Origin: Nocardioides alkalitolerans DSM 16699
GTDB lineage: Bacteria > Actinomycetota > Actinomycetes > Propionibacteriales > Nocardioidaceae
DNA length: 64,000 nt
Direction: 5' to 3'
NCBI RefSeq assembly: GCF_000426525.1
Contig: NZ_AUFN01000012.1
Span: 248,001 to 312,000 of the forward strand
Shown: positions 23,677-31,942 of the stretch, one piece after another
Layout of the letters: each line of letters begins with the position of its first letter
How positions within the stretch are numbered: the stretch's first letter is position 1
The notes under the pieces: model-generated
Seen by the model: only the letters and a program-made list of their open reading frames with translations
Database searches by the model: none
Told to the model about the DNA's origin: nothing
Position numbers and translations under genes: made by a program

Positions 23677-24354
23677 ATGTCACGTATCGCAGTCGTCGGA
23701 GGAAATGGTCAGATCGCCCGCGCGCTCCACCCGCTGCTCGTCGCAGCCGGGCACACGCCGGTCGCCCTGGTGCGCACGCAGTCCTACGCACCCGACCTGG
23801 AGGCGCTGGGCGCCGAGGTCCGGATCCTCGACATCGAGAACAGCACGACCGCCCACTACGCCGAGGCGTTCGCCGGCGCGGACGCCGTCGTCTTCGCGGC
23901 CGGCGGCGGCCCGGACGGCAAGATCGAGCGCAAGCGCACCGTCGACCTCGGCGGCTCGCTCGGCTCCATCGCGGGCGCGCGCGAGGCCGGCATCCGCCGC
24001 TTCGTGCAGATCTCGGCCATCGGGGTCGACGAGCCCGTGCCCGACGACGCCGAGCCGGTCTGGAAGGCGTACGTCGCGGCGAAGCGCGACGCCGACAAGG
24101 CCGTCCGCTCCTCGGGCCTCGACTGGACGATCATCCGTCCGGGCGCCCTCACCGACGACCCGGCCACCGGCCGCGTCACCCTCGCGCCCCAGGTCGAGCG
24201 CGGTGAGGTCAGCCGCGCCGACGTCGCCACCGTGGTCGCGGCGTCGCTCGACGACGCCGGCACCATCGGCCACCAGTGGGAGCTCGTCGGCGGGAGCACG
24301 CCGACGGCGGAGGCCATCGCGAACGCGGTCGCCGCGGGTCGTCCCGCTCTCTGA
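23677..24354 (+). CDS. NAD(P)-binding atypical SDR family protein
   Basis: A 225-residue Rossmann protein of the atypical short-chain dehydrogenase group (YwnB/NmrA-like). The dinucleotide motif VVGGNGQIAR is at the N-terminus; FVQISAIGVD, YVAAKRDADKAVRSSGLDWTIIRPGAL and a C-terminal WELVGG are typical of this group. Members include redox sensors and flavin or quinone reductases, so no substrate is assigned. ATG 23677 is chosen over GTG 23659 because of the -10 box between them. Confidence 0.85.
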   Translation: MSRIAVVGGNGQIARALHPLLVAAGHTPVALVRTQSYAPDLEALGAEVRILDIENSTTAHYAEAFAGADAVVFAAGGGPDGKIERKRTVDLGGSLGSIAGAREAGIRRFVQISAIGVDEPVPDDAEPVWKAYVAAKRDADKAVRSSGLDWTIIRPGALTDDPATGRVTLAPQVERGEVSRADVATVVAASLDDAGTIGHQWELVGGSTPTAEAIANAVAAGRPAL

Positions 24355-24393
24355 CCCCACGCCGCCCCCCACCCGGGCCCCGGTGACCGGCTC

Positions 24394-24970
24394 TCAGCCG
24401 GCCCGCACCACCGCGCGCGACTCCCCCGGCCGGAGCACCGGCCGGGGGTCCGTCGCGAGCAGGGCCATCGTGCGCACGTCGTACCGCTCGTTGCCGTAGC
24501 GCAGCTTCTGCCGCTCGACGCCCTCGGGCACGAAGCCGACGGCCTCCGCGACCGCCCCCGACGCCGGGTTGTTGAGCCGGTGGCCGAGCTCGAGCCGGAA
24601 CAGCCCCAGGTCGTCGAACGCCCAGGTCACGGCGGCGGCGAGCGAGCGTCGTACGAGCCCGCGGCCCCGCGCCGAGCCCGAGACCAGGTAGGACACCCAC
24701 GCCGTGTCGTGCGTGCGCGAGACCCCGCTCAGGCCGACGTTCCCGACCGGCTCCCCCACCGTCGACGGTGATCGCCAGGTGGTAGCGCTCCCCCGCCGCC
24801 GGGTCGGGCTGCCAGACGAGCATCCGCTCGACGCAGGCCGCCGCGTCGGCGAGGTCGCGCACCGGCCACGGGTACTGCGTGCCCAGGTCGTCGGAGGCCG
24901 CGAACATCGCCAGCACGGCCGGCGCGTCGGCCAGCGTCCACGGACGCAGCACCACCTCCGGCCCGCTCAT
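24394..24970 (-). pseudogene. GNAT acetyltransferase split by a +1 frameshift
   Basis: The frame from ATG 24970 encodes a GNAT N-terminus (VVLRPWTLADAPAVLAMF ... YHLAITVDGG). The rest of the domain (EPVGNVGLSG ... VSYLVSGSARGRGLVRRSLAAAVTWAF ... NPASGAVAEAVGFVPEG) continues in another frame to a stop at 24394. The switch falls at a run of five C on the plus strand (24753-24757); four would restore one reading frame of about 192 residues. Either a real disruption, slippage or a sequencing error. It resembles RimJ/RimL-type acetyltransferases and lies 10 bp after helY. Confidence 0.75.
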
Positions 24971-24980
24971 CGGACGCGCC

Positions 24981-27827
24981 TCACACCCCGCCGACCGAGC
25001 TGTAGGCCACGATCCCGCGACGCATGAGGCCGGCGGCCTCGCGCGCCGTACGACGCAGCACCGGGTCGTCGCAGGCGTCGGCCACCTGGTCGGTGACGTC
25101 GAGCAGCTGCTTGACGCACCGGACGAAGTCGCCGGCCGACATGCCGGTGTCGCGCAGCACGTCGTCGAGCTCCTCGCCCTTCGCCCACCGGTAGGCCGAC
25201 CACGAGAAGCCCGCGTCGGGCTCGCGCAGCTGGTCGAGCCGGTGCTCCTTCTCGAGCTCGGAGAGCTCCGCCCACAGCCGGTGGGTCTCGGCGATCGCGT
25301 CGCGCACCGGGCCCAGCGGCAGCCGGGGGCTGCGTCCGTCCTCGGCCCGGCGGGCCTCGAAGACCAGCACCGAGAGCGCCGAGGCGAGCTCGGCGGCGTC
25401 GAGGCCGCTCCACGTGCCGTGGCGCAGGGCCTCCGCGGCCACGAGGTCGAGGTCGGAGTAGAGGCGCATGAGCCGGCGCCCGCGTGCGGTGACCTCCTCG
25501 CCGTCGAGGTAGTCGAGCCGCACCAGCACCTCGCTCACCCGGTCGAACTGGCGGGCGATCGTGTTGGTGCGCGACTCGATCCGCTTGCGCAGCGTCGCCG
25601 CGTCGCGGTCCAGCTTGTGCCAGCGGTCGGCCCACCGCGCGTGGTCCTCCCGGTCGGGACACCGGTGGCACGGGTGGCTCTTCATCTTGGCGCGGAGGCG
25701 GGCGACCTCGCCGCCCGGTCCGTCGACGGCCCCGGCGTCCCCGCCACCGCGTCCGCCCTCGCCGCGACGTCCGGGCGGCGGCGGCGCGAAGCCGTGGGTC
25801 TGGTTGCGCAGCGTCGAGGCCAGGTCGCGGCGGGCCTGCGGGTTGCGGCCGTCGAACGACTTCGGCACCCGCACCCGGCTGAGCGCGGCCACCGGCTCGG
25901 GGAAGTCGAGCAGCCCGAGGCGACGCGCCTGCCGGTCGGCGGTGACGACGTACGGACGCGGCTCGTCGCGGTCGAGACCCGGGTCCACCACCACGGCGTA
26001 CCCGGCGAACTTGCCCGCCGGCACCATGATCACGTCGCCGACCTTGAGCCGGGCCAGGGCACCGATCACCTCGGCGCGCCGGTCGTGGCGGCGGGAGCGG
26101 GCCGCCTCCTTCTCGACCTCGGAGATGCGACGGCGCAGCGCGGAGTACTCCATGAAGTCCCCGAGGTGGCAGGTCGCCGCCTCCGCGTAGCCGGCCAGGG
26201 CGTCGTCGCTCTTGCGCAGCTGGCGGGCGAGCCCGACCACGGCCTTGTCGGCCTGGAACTGGGCGAACGAGCTCTCCAGCAGCTGGCGCGAGCGCTCGCG
26301 GCCGAACTGGTGCACGAGGTTGACGGCCATGTTGTACGACGGCCGGAACGACGAGCGGAGCGGATAGGTGCGCGTCGAGGCGAGCCCGGCCAGGTCGGTC
26401 GGGTTGGTGCCCTGCTGCCAGAGCACCACCGCGTGGCCCTCGACGTCGAGCCCCCGGCGCCCGGCGCGACCGGTGAGCTGGGTGTACTCGCCCGGGGTGA
26501 TGTCGGCGTGGGTCTCGCCGTTCCACTTCGTGAGCTTCTCAAGCACCACCGTGCGCGCCGGCATGTTGATGCCGAGCGCGAGCGTCTCGGTGGCGAACAC
26601 CGCGCGGCACAGGCCCCGCTGGAACAGCTCCTCGACGCACTCCTTGAACGTCGGCAGCATGCCGGCGTGGTGGGCCGCGACGCCGCGCGTGAGGCCCTCG
26701 AGGAAGTCGTGGTAGCCGAGCACGTGCCGGTCCTCGGCGGGCAGGTGGCCGCAGCGCTCCTCGACGAACTCCCGGATCTCGTCCCGCTCCTCGCCCGTCG
26801 TCAGGCGCAGGTCGGCGTCGAGGCACTGCTGGACCGCCGCGTCGCACCCGGCCCGGCTGAAGATGAAGGTGATGGCCGGCAGGAGGCCCTCCCGCTCGAG
26901 CCGGTCGAGCACGTCGACCCGGCTCGGCAGCCACATCCGGCGACCGTTGCCGACGTTGCGGCCGCCGCCCGGCCCACCGCCGGGCCCACCGCGGCGCTGC
27001 CCCTTCGGCGTACGACGGTCACGCATGCGCGAGCTGGCCCAGTCGTCGCGGGCGATGCGCAGGAGGTGGGGGTTGACCTTCGCGCCCTCGGTGACGAAGC
27101 CGGCGGCCGCGTCGACCTCCGAGTCCGCGAACAGGTCGTGCAGCGTGCGGCCGACCATCACGTGCTGGAACAGCGGCACCGGCCGACGCTCCTCCACGAT
27201 GGTCGTCGTGTCGCCCCGCACGGTGGCGAGCCACTCGCCGAACTCCTCCGCGTTCGAGACGGTCGCGGAGAGCGAGGCGATGGCCACCGACTCGGGCAGG
27301 TGGATGATCACCTCCTCCCACACCGCGCCCCGCATGCGGTCGGCGAGGTAGTGCACCTCGTCCATCACCACGTAGCCGAGGTCGACGAGGGTGCGCGAGC
27401 CGGCGTACAGCATGTTGCGCAGGACCTCGGTCGTCATCACGACGATCGGGGCGTCGCCGTTGACCGCGTTGTCACCGGTGAGCAGCCCGACCTGGTCGGC
27501 GCCGTAGCGCTCCACGAGGTCGTGGAACTTCTGGTTCGACAGCGCCTTGATGGGGGTCGTGTAGAAGCACTTGCGGCCCTGGCTCAGCGCCAGGTGAACG
27601 GCGAACTCGCCGACGATCGTCTTGCCCGAGCCCGTCGGGGCGGCCACGAGCACGCCACGGCCGTCCTCGAGCTCGTGGCAGGCGCGCACCTGGAAGTCGT
27701 CGAGCCCGAACTCGTAGTGCCCTGTGAACTCGTGGAACACCGGGTGCTGCTGCGCCGCCCTGAAGGCGGCGTACCGCGAAGCGGGCGAGCCCTGCTCCTC
27801 CACGTCGTACCTCTCCGTCTCGCTCAT
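24981..27827 (-). CDS. helY: Ski2/Mtr4-like DEAD/DEAH RNA helicase HelY
   Basis: A 948-residue superfamily 2 helicase. Walker A APTGSGKT and the DEVH box (MDEVHYLADRMRGAVWEEVI) lie in RecA-like domain 1; SATVSNAEEFGEWL, then ETLALGINMPARTVV and QLTGRAGRRGLDVEG mark domain 2. A Gly-rich basic linker (RRGGPGGGPGGG) separates them. The C-terminal half is the long helical region of actinobacterial HelY, with a CHRCPDREDH zinc-like cluster. Probable role in RNA unwinding for decay or ribosome maturation. ATG overlaps the diacylglycerol kinase stop. Confidence 0.93.
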   Translation of the reverse strand: MSETERYDVEEQGSPASRYAAFRAAQQHPVFHEFTGHYEFGLDDFQVRACHELEDGRGVLVAAPTGSGKTIVGEFAVHLALSQGRKCFYTTPIKALSNQKFHDLVERYGADQVGLLTGDNAVNGDAPIVVMTTEVLRNMLYAGSRTLVDLGYVVMDEVHYLADRMRGAVWEEVIIHLPESVAIASLSATVSNAEEFGEWLATVRGDTTTIVEERRPVPLFQHVMVGRTLHDLFADSEVDAAAGFVTEGAKVNPHLLRIARDDWASSRMRDRRTPKGQRRGGPGGGPGGGRNVGNGRRMWLPSRVDVLDRLEREGLLPAITFIFSRAGCDAAVQQCLDADLRLTTGEERDEIREFVEERCGHLPAEDRHVLGYHDFLEGLTRGVAAHHAGMLPTFKECVEELFQRGLCRAVFATETLALGINMPARTVVLEKLTKWNGETHADITPGEYTQLTGRAGRRGLDVEGHAVVLWQQGTNPTDLAGLASTRTYPLRSSFRPSYNMAVNLVHQFGRERSRQLLESSFAQFQADKAVVGLARQLRKSDDALAGYAEAATCHLGDFMEYSALRRRISEVEKEAARSRRHDRRAEVIGALARLKVGDVIMVPAGKFAGYAVVVDPGLDRDEPRPYVVTADRQARRLGLLDFPEPVAALSRVRVPKSFDGRNPQARRDLASTLRNQTHGFAPPPPGRRGEGGRGGGDAGAVDGPGGEVARLRAKMKSHPCHRCPDREDHARWADRWHKLDRDAATLRKRIESRTNTIARQFDRVSEVLVRLDYLDGEEVTARGRRLMRLYSDLDLVAAEALRHGTWSGLDAAELASALSVLVFEARRAEDGRSPRLPLGPVRDAIAETHRLWAELSELEKEHRLDQLREPDAGFSWSAYRWAKGEELDDVLRDTGMSAGDFVRCVKQLLDVTDQVADACDDPVLRRTAREAAGLMRRGIVAYSSVGGV

Positions 27828-28702
27828 GCGACGACCGTCAGCGCACCGGGCGCCGCCGTGACCGTCAGCGGCAGCGGGCCGATCGGCTCGCCGTCCGCGT
27901 ACGCCGTGATCCCCGCCGCCGCGACCGTCACCGATCGCACGCGGTGGTGCTCGTACTGCGGGTGCTGCGTGTGGGTGCCCCGGTAGAGACCGGGGAACGC
28001 GCGCACCAGGCCGGTGCGCGACAGCGTCCTCACCACCACGACGTCGAGCAGGCCGTCGTCGGGCACGGCCCCCTCGGTGATGCGCAGTCCCCCGCCGAAC
28101 GACGAGGTGTTGCCGACGGCGGCGAGCACGGCTTCCACGTGCTCCACCCTGCCGTCCAACGCAAGCGTGTAGTGACGGGGGGTCAGCCGGCGCAGCTCCA
28201 CCGCGGTCGCGACGACGTACCGGGCGGCGCCGCGCGGCCAGGTCATCCGGTCCGCGCGCTCTGCGACGAGGGCGTCGAACCCGCACGCCAGGACGGTCGC
28301 GAACCACACGTCGCCCACCCGACCGAGGTCGAGGGTACGGCGGCGGTCGGCCACGATCCGGTCGGCGGCACCGGCCGGGTCCGTCGGCAGACCCAGCTCG
28401 CGGGCCAGGTCGTTGCCGGTGCCCGCGGGCACCACGCCCAGGGCCACGCCGGTGCCGGCCACCTGCTGCAGGGCGAGGTGCACGGTACCGTCGCCGCCGC
28501 AGGCGACCAGGGAGCGCACCCCGGCCGCGACCGCCTCACGGGCGAGCCCGGCGGCCTCCTCCGCCGTCCCGCCGACGAGGTCGAGCACCTCGAGACCCGC
28601 GTCGCGGAGCCGGGGCAGGGCCACCGCACGGGCGCGCGCACCGCGGCCCCGACCCGCACCGGGATGCGTCAGCAGCGCGATCGGGCGCGGGGCGTCGGGC
28701 AC
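27824..28702 (-). CDS. diacylglycerol kinase-like lipid kinase
   Basis: A 292-residue DagK/YegS-type kinase. The nucleotide-binding motif ACGGDGTVHLAL is near residues 67-78, followed by GVVPAGTGNDLARELGLP and the C-terminal DGLLDVVVVR / TAYADGEPIGPLP segments. It probably phosphorylates diacylglycerol or a related membrane lipid. GTG 28702 is 6 nt after TACCGT. It is translationally coupled to helY (ATGA). Confidence 0.9.
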   Translation of the reverse strand: MPDAPRPIALLTHPGAGRGRGARARAVALPRLRDAGLEVLDLVGGTAEEAAGLAREAVAAGVRSLVACGGDGTVHLALQQVAGTGVALGVVPAGTGNDLARELGLPTDPAGAADRIVADRRRTLDLGRVGDVWFATVLACGFDALVAERADRMTWPRGAARYVVATAVELRRLTPRHYTLALDGRVEHVEAVLAAVGNTSSFGGGLRITEGAVPDDGLLDVVVVRTLSRTGLVRAFPGLYRGTHTQHPQYEHHRVRSVTVAAAGITAYADGEPIGPLPLTVTAAPGALTVVA

Positions 28703-28708
28703 GGGCCC

Positions 28709-28714
28709 ACGGTA
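28709..28714 (-). promoter_or_regulatory. -10 box, leaderless dagK-like start
   Basis: TACCGT then 6 nt then GTG 28702. Confidence 0.45.
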
Positions 28715-28727
28715 GCCGGGGCGGGCC

Positions 28728-29564
28728 TCAGATCGGCGAGGGCTCGTCGTCCGAGAGCCCCGCGTACGGCGACGCGGCCGCCTTGCGGCGGTCGAGGAAG
28801 CGGGTGATCACCTCGGAGATCGCGACGAGGATGCACATCGGGACGGCCAGAAAGAGCATCGTGAACGGGTCGGTCGAGGGCGTGGCGATGGCGGCGAAGA
28901 GGAAGATGCCGATGATGAACCACGGTCGGTACTGCCCGATGATCTTGCCCGGCAGCACGCCCGCGAGGTTGAGCAGGATCAGGAACACCGGGATCTCGAA
29001 GGCGACGCCGAAGACCAGCAGCGTGCGCACGAGGAACGTCAGGTAGTCGCCGAACTCGACGAGGTTGGTGAGGTCGGCCGGGGTGAACCCGATGAGGATC
29101 TCGAGACCCTTCGGCAGGGTCAGGTAGCCCACTGCGACGCCGCTGAGGAAGAGCGGGCCGGCGACAGCCGCGAACACGCGGCTCCACTTGCGCTCGTGCG
29201 AGTGCAGGCCGGGCACGATGAAGCCCCAGATCTGGCTCAGCCACAACGGGCTGGTCAGCACCAGGGCCGCGAGCCCGCACACCTTGAGGTAGAGGATCAG
29301 CGGACCACCGGCGCCGGCGATGGTCGCCTGCGTGACGTCCGCGCCCAGCTTCTCCTGGGCGTCGGTGTAGGGCATCAGGACGAGGTCGAAGATCTCGTCG
29401 AAGAAGAAGAGCGCCACGATCAGCGCCACGATCCAGATGACGATGATGCGCAGCACGCGGGCGCGCAGCTCACGCAGGTGGTCGGACAGCGCCATCCGTC
29501 CGTCGGCACCGACGGCGTGCTGGGGCTGGGTGGAGAAGAGGCGGAGTAGTCCCTTGACGCTCAC
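28728..29564 (-). CDS. tatC: Sec-independent translocase TatC
   Basis: A 278-residue receptor subunit of the twin-arginine translocon with six transmembrane helices. Conserved features are MALSDHLRELRARVLR at the N-terminus, SPLWLSQIWGFIVPGLHSHERK, and FGVAFEIPVFLILL. GTG 29564 (MSVKGLLRLF) is chosen; longer in-frame starts would add a hydrophilic tail. It follows tatA by 19 bp. The window shows no tatB. Confidence 0.93.
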   Translation of the reverse strand: MSVKGLLRLFSTQPQHAVGADGRMALSDHLRELRARVLRIIVIWIVALIVALFFFDEIFDLVLMPYTDAQEKLGADVTQATIAGAGGPLILYLKVCGLAALVLTSPLWLSQIWGFIVPGLHSHERKWSRVFAAVAGPLFLSGVAVGYLTLPKGLEILIGFTPADLTNLVEFGDYLTFLVRTLLVFGVAFEIPVFLILLNLAGVLPGKIIGQYRPWFIIGIFLFAAIATPSTDPFTMLFLAVPMCILVAISEVITRFLDRRKAAASPYAGLSDDEPSPI

Positions 29565-29583
29565 GGGGCTTCGGTCGCGCCGC

Positions 29584-29898
29584 TCAGCCGTTGGTGGTGT
29601 CGCGCCGCTCGTCGCGGAGCGCAGCACCGTCCTCGACCTGACGGGCCTCGAGGCTCGGGCGCGCGGTCGTGCCGGCCGTGTCGCCCGTCGTACCGGCGGC
29701 GTTGGTGCCGGTGGTGCCGGCCGCCTTGTCGTCGTCGTCGTCCGTCAGGCCCTTGGTCTCGGACTTGAAGATCCGGAGCGCCTGACCGGTGCCCCGCGCC
29801 AGCTCGGGCAGCTTGCGCGCCCCGAACAGCAGGATGATCACGAGCACGATCAGCACGAGCTCCCAGCCACCGGGCATTGCCACGAGAGCTTCAGTCAT
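29584..29898 (-). CDS. tatA: Sec-independent translocase TatA
   Basis: A 104-residue pore subunit. One N-terminal helix (WELVLIVLVIILLFGARKLPELARGTGQALRIFK) with the conserved FGxxKLPxLxR hinge and amphipathic helix, then an acidic DDDDD tract and a Thr/Gly/Ala-rich tail. A ribosome site GAGGAACC precedes the ATG. Order pafC-tatA-tatC matches mycobacteria. Confidence 0.95.
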   Translation of the reverse strand: MTEALVAMPGGWELVLIVLVIILLFGARKLPELARGTGQALRIFKSETKGLTDDDDDKAAGTTGTNAAGTTGDTAGTTARPSLEARQVEDGAALRDERRDTTNG

Positions 29899-29945
29899 GG
29901 TTCCTCACATCTCCTCGGTCGCGGTCTCGTCCATCGTACGCGTCC

Positions 29946-30938
29946 TCACTCGTAGAGGCTGAGGGTCGCCTGTGCACGTGCTGTCAACGCCTCGGTGAAC
30001 TCCCGTGGTCGTACGACGTGCGCCGCGGGCGCCAGACGGAGCAGCAGCCGCTCGAGCCAGCGCCGGTCGGCCACGTGCAGGTCCACCTCGAGCGACCCGT
30101 CGGCCGCCGTCCGCGTCTCCTCCACCGGGTAGTACTCCGGGAACCAGCGTGCCTCGGCGCCCAGGCGCAACGTCACCAGCACGCTCGAGGGCGGCGGCAC
30201 GAAGAGCTCGGTCGAGAGGTCGCGGACCGGCTCGGGCGCCGTCACGACCGGCGTCTCGAGCAGCTCGGCGTCGTGGATGCGGTCGACCCGGAACAGCCGC
30301 GGCGCCTCGGCCGCGTGGCACCAGGCGTCGAGGTAGAGCCGTCCGCCCTCCTCGGCGACGCCCCGCGGGTCGACGGTGCGTGCGGAGACCTCGTCGCGAG
30401 CGTGCACGTGGTAGGTGAGCCGCACCTGGCGGCCCTCGGCGACGCCCCGCTCGAGGATCGTCAGCACCGTGGGGTCGGCCGCGTCCTCCTCCGGGGCGTC
30501 GAGGCCCGGCTCGACGACCGCCGCCCCCCGCCCCAGCACGCCCTCGAGCTTCGCGAGCGTCCGGTCGACGACCGCCCGGGTCTCCTCGCCCGACCCGGAG
30601 CGCACGGAGCGGAGCGCGACGACGAGCGCGGACGCCTCCGTCGGCGTGAGCCGCAGCGGGCGGTCGAGGTAGTCGGCGTTCGACACCCGGATCACCCGGT
30701 CGCCGTCGGCGTCGAGCAGGGCGTCGAGGTCGACGTCGATGAGGTCGTCGGGGTAGCCGCCCGGCAGGCCGCACATGAGCAGCACCCGCAGGTCCTTCAC
30801 GATCTGCGCCGGCGGCACGCCGAGGTCGCGGGCGGCCTCCTCGAGGTGCACGGCGCCGCGCGAGTGCAGGTACGGCACCAGCGCCAGCAGGCGGGCCACC
30901 TGCAGCTGGGCGTGCGGCACGTGGGGGGCGGGGCTCAT
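29946..30938 (-). CDS. pafC: WYL-domain regulator PafC
   Basis: A 330-residue transcription factor with an N-terminal winged HTH (LQVARLLALVPYLHSRGAVHLEEAARDLGVPPAQIVKDLRVL), a central WYL domain (LYLDAWCHAAEAPRLFRVDRI) and a C-terminal WCX domain. In mycobacteria PafB and PafC form a heterodimer that activates the LexA-independent DNA damage response after sensing single-stranded DNA. Coupled to pafB by ATGA overlap. Confidence 0.9.
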   Translation of the reverse strand: MSPAPHVPHAQLQVARLLALVPYLHSRGAVHLEEAARDLGVPPAQIVKDLRVLLMCGLPGGYPDDLIDVDLDALLDADGDRVIRVSNADYLDRPLRLTPTEASALVVALRSVRSGSGEETRAVVDRTLAKLEGVLGRGAAVVEPGLDAPEEDAADPTVLTILERGVAEGRQVRLTYHVHARDEVSARTVDPRGVAEEGGRLYLDAWCHAAEAPRLFRVDRIHDAELLETPVVTAPEPVRDLSTELFVPPPSSVLVTLRLGAEARWFPEYYPVEETRTAADGSLEVDLHVADRRWLERLLLRLAPAAHVVRPREFTEALTARAQATLSLYE

Positions 30939-31924
30939 GCGCCGACCTCGACGAGACGGCGCAGCCGCGCGACCACGGTGTCGCGCAGGGACGACGGGGA
31001 GAGGACGACGACGTCGGGGCCGTGGCTCAGCACCAGCTCGGCGACGGTCGTGTCGGAGCGGTCGAGCACGACGCGGTCCCAGTCGGACGCGTCGTCCGGG
31101 CCGTCGACGCCGATCTCGACCTCCGCGGCGTCGCGCCGCAGCGCGAAGCCCGACCCGCGCCGTACGAGCAGGACGGCCTGCTCCCCCGCCGGCGGCGGCG
31201 GGGCGAGACGGCGGGCCACCTCGCCGATGTCGACGCCCTCCGGGGGCTCGTACGAGTCCCGCTCCCCGGCGGTGATCTCGTCACCGACCACCCGGGAGAG
31301 CCGGAAGACCCGCTCGGCGTCGCGGTCGAGGTCGAACCCCACGACGTACCAGCGGCCGGCGTAGCGGGCGATGCCCCACGGCTGGAGGTGGCGTCGGACC
31401 GGCGTGGCGTCCTTCGAGCCCCGGTAGTCGAAGCGCACGTCACGCCGCTCCTGCACCGCGGCGAAGAACTGGTCGAACGTCGGCTCCACCGACGCCAGGC
31501 GCGGCTGCGCGACCCCGCCGAGGGCCTCGTCGCCGCCGAGCAGGTCGACGGGCACGCCGGCCGCGGCCAGCTTGCGGAGGCCCTCCCGGGTCGCGTCGGC
31601 CATGCGGGCGCTCTCCCACACCTTCGTGGCGACGCCGAGCACGGCGGCCTCGTCTGGCTCGAGCACCAGGTCGGGCAGCGCGAACTCGCCGGGCTGCACG
31701 CGGTAGCCGGGCTCGTCGTCGAACAGCGGGTCGCGCTGGCCGACCTCGAGCGGCACGCCGAGGCTGCGGAGCTCCTCCTTGTCGCGCTCGAACATCCGCT
31801 CGAACGCCTCGTCGGTGGAGTCCGCGTAGAGCACCTCGCGGATGCGCTCCTTCGGGACGTAGTGCCGCTGCACGAGAAGCATGATGAGCAGCTTCAGCAG
31901 GCGCTCGCTCTTCGGCAGGGGCAC
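30935..31924 (-). CDS. pafB: WYL-domain regulator PafB
   Basis: A 329-residue partner of PafC with the same HTH-WYL-WCX layout: the HTH in ERLLKLLIMLLVQRHYVPKERIREVLY and the WYL core in ARYAGRWYVVGFDLDRDAERVFRLSRVVG. GTG 31924 is the likely start. It follows the FKBP gene by 18 bp and overlaps pafC. Position downstream of pafA is as in mycobacteria, except that an FKBP gene is inserted between. Confidence 0.9.
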   Translation of the reverse strand: MPLPKSERLLKLLIMLLVQRHYVPKERIREVLYADSTDEAFERMFERDKEELRSLGVPLEVGQRDPLFDDEPGYRVQPGEFALPDLVLEPDEAAVLGVATKVWESARMADATREGLRKLAAAGVPVDLLGGDEALGGVAQPRLASVEPTFDQFFAAVQERRDVRFDYRGSKDATPVRRHLQPWGIARYAGRWYVVGFDLDRDAERVFRLSRVVGDEITAGERDSYEPPEGVDIGEVARRLAPPPPAGEQAVLLVRRGSGFALRRDAAEVEIGVDGPDDASDWDRVVLDRSDTTVAELVLSHGPDVVVLSPSSLRDTVVARLRRLVEVGA

Positions 31925-31942
31925 GGGGAGGTCAGTCCGTCG

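Noticed and set aside
24879..27986. Long open frame on the plus strand opposite helY
   Set aside because: Antisense shadow of helY; composition typical of high-GC reverse frames.
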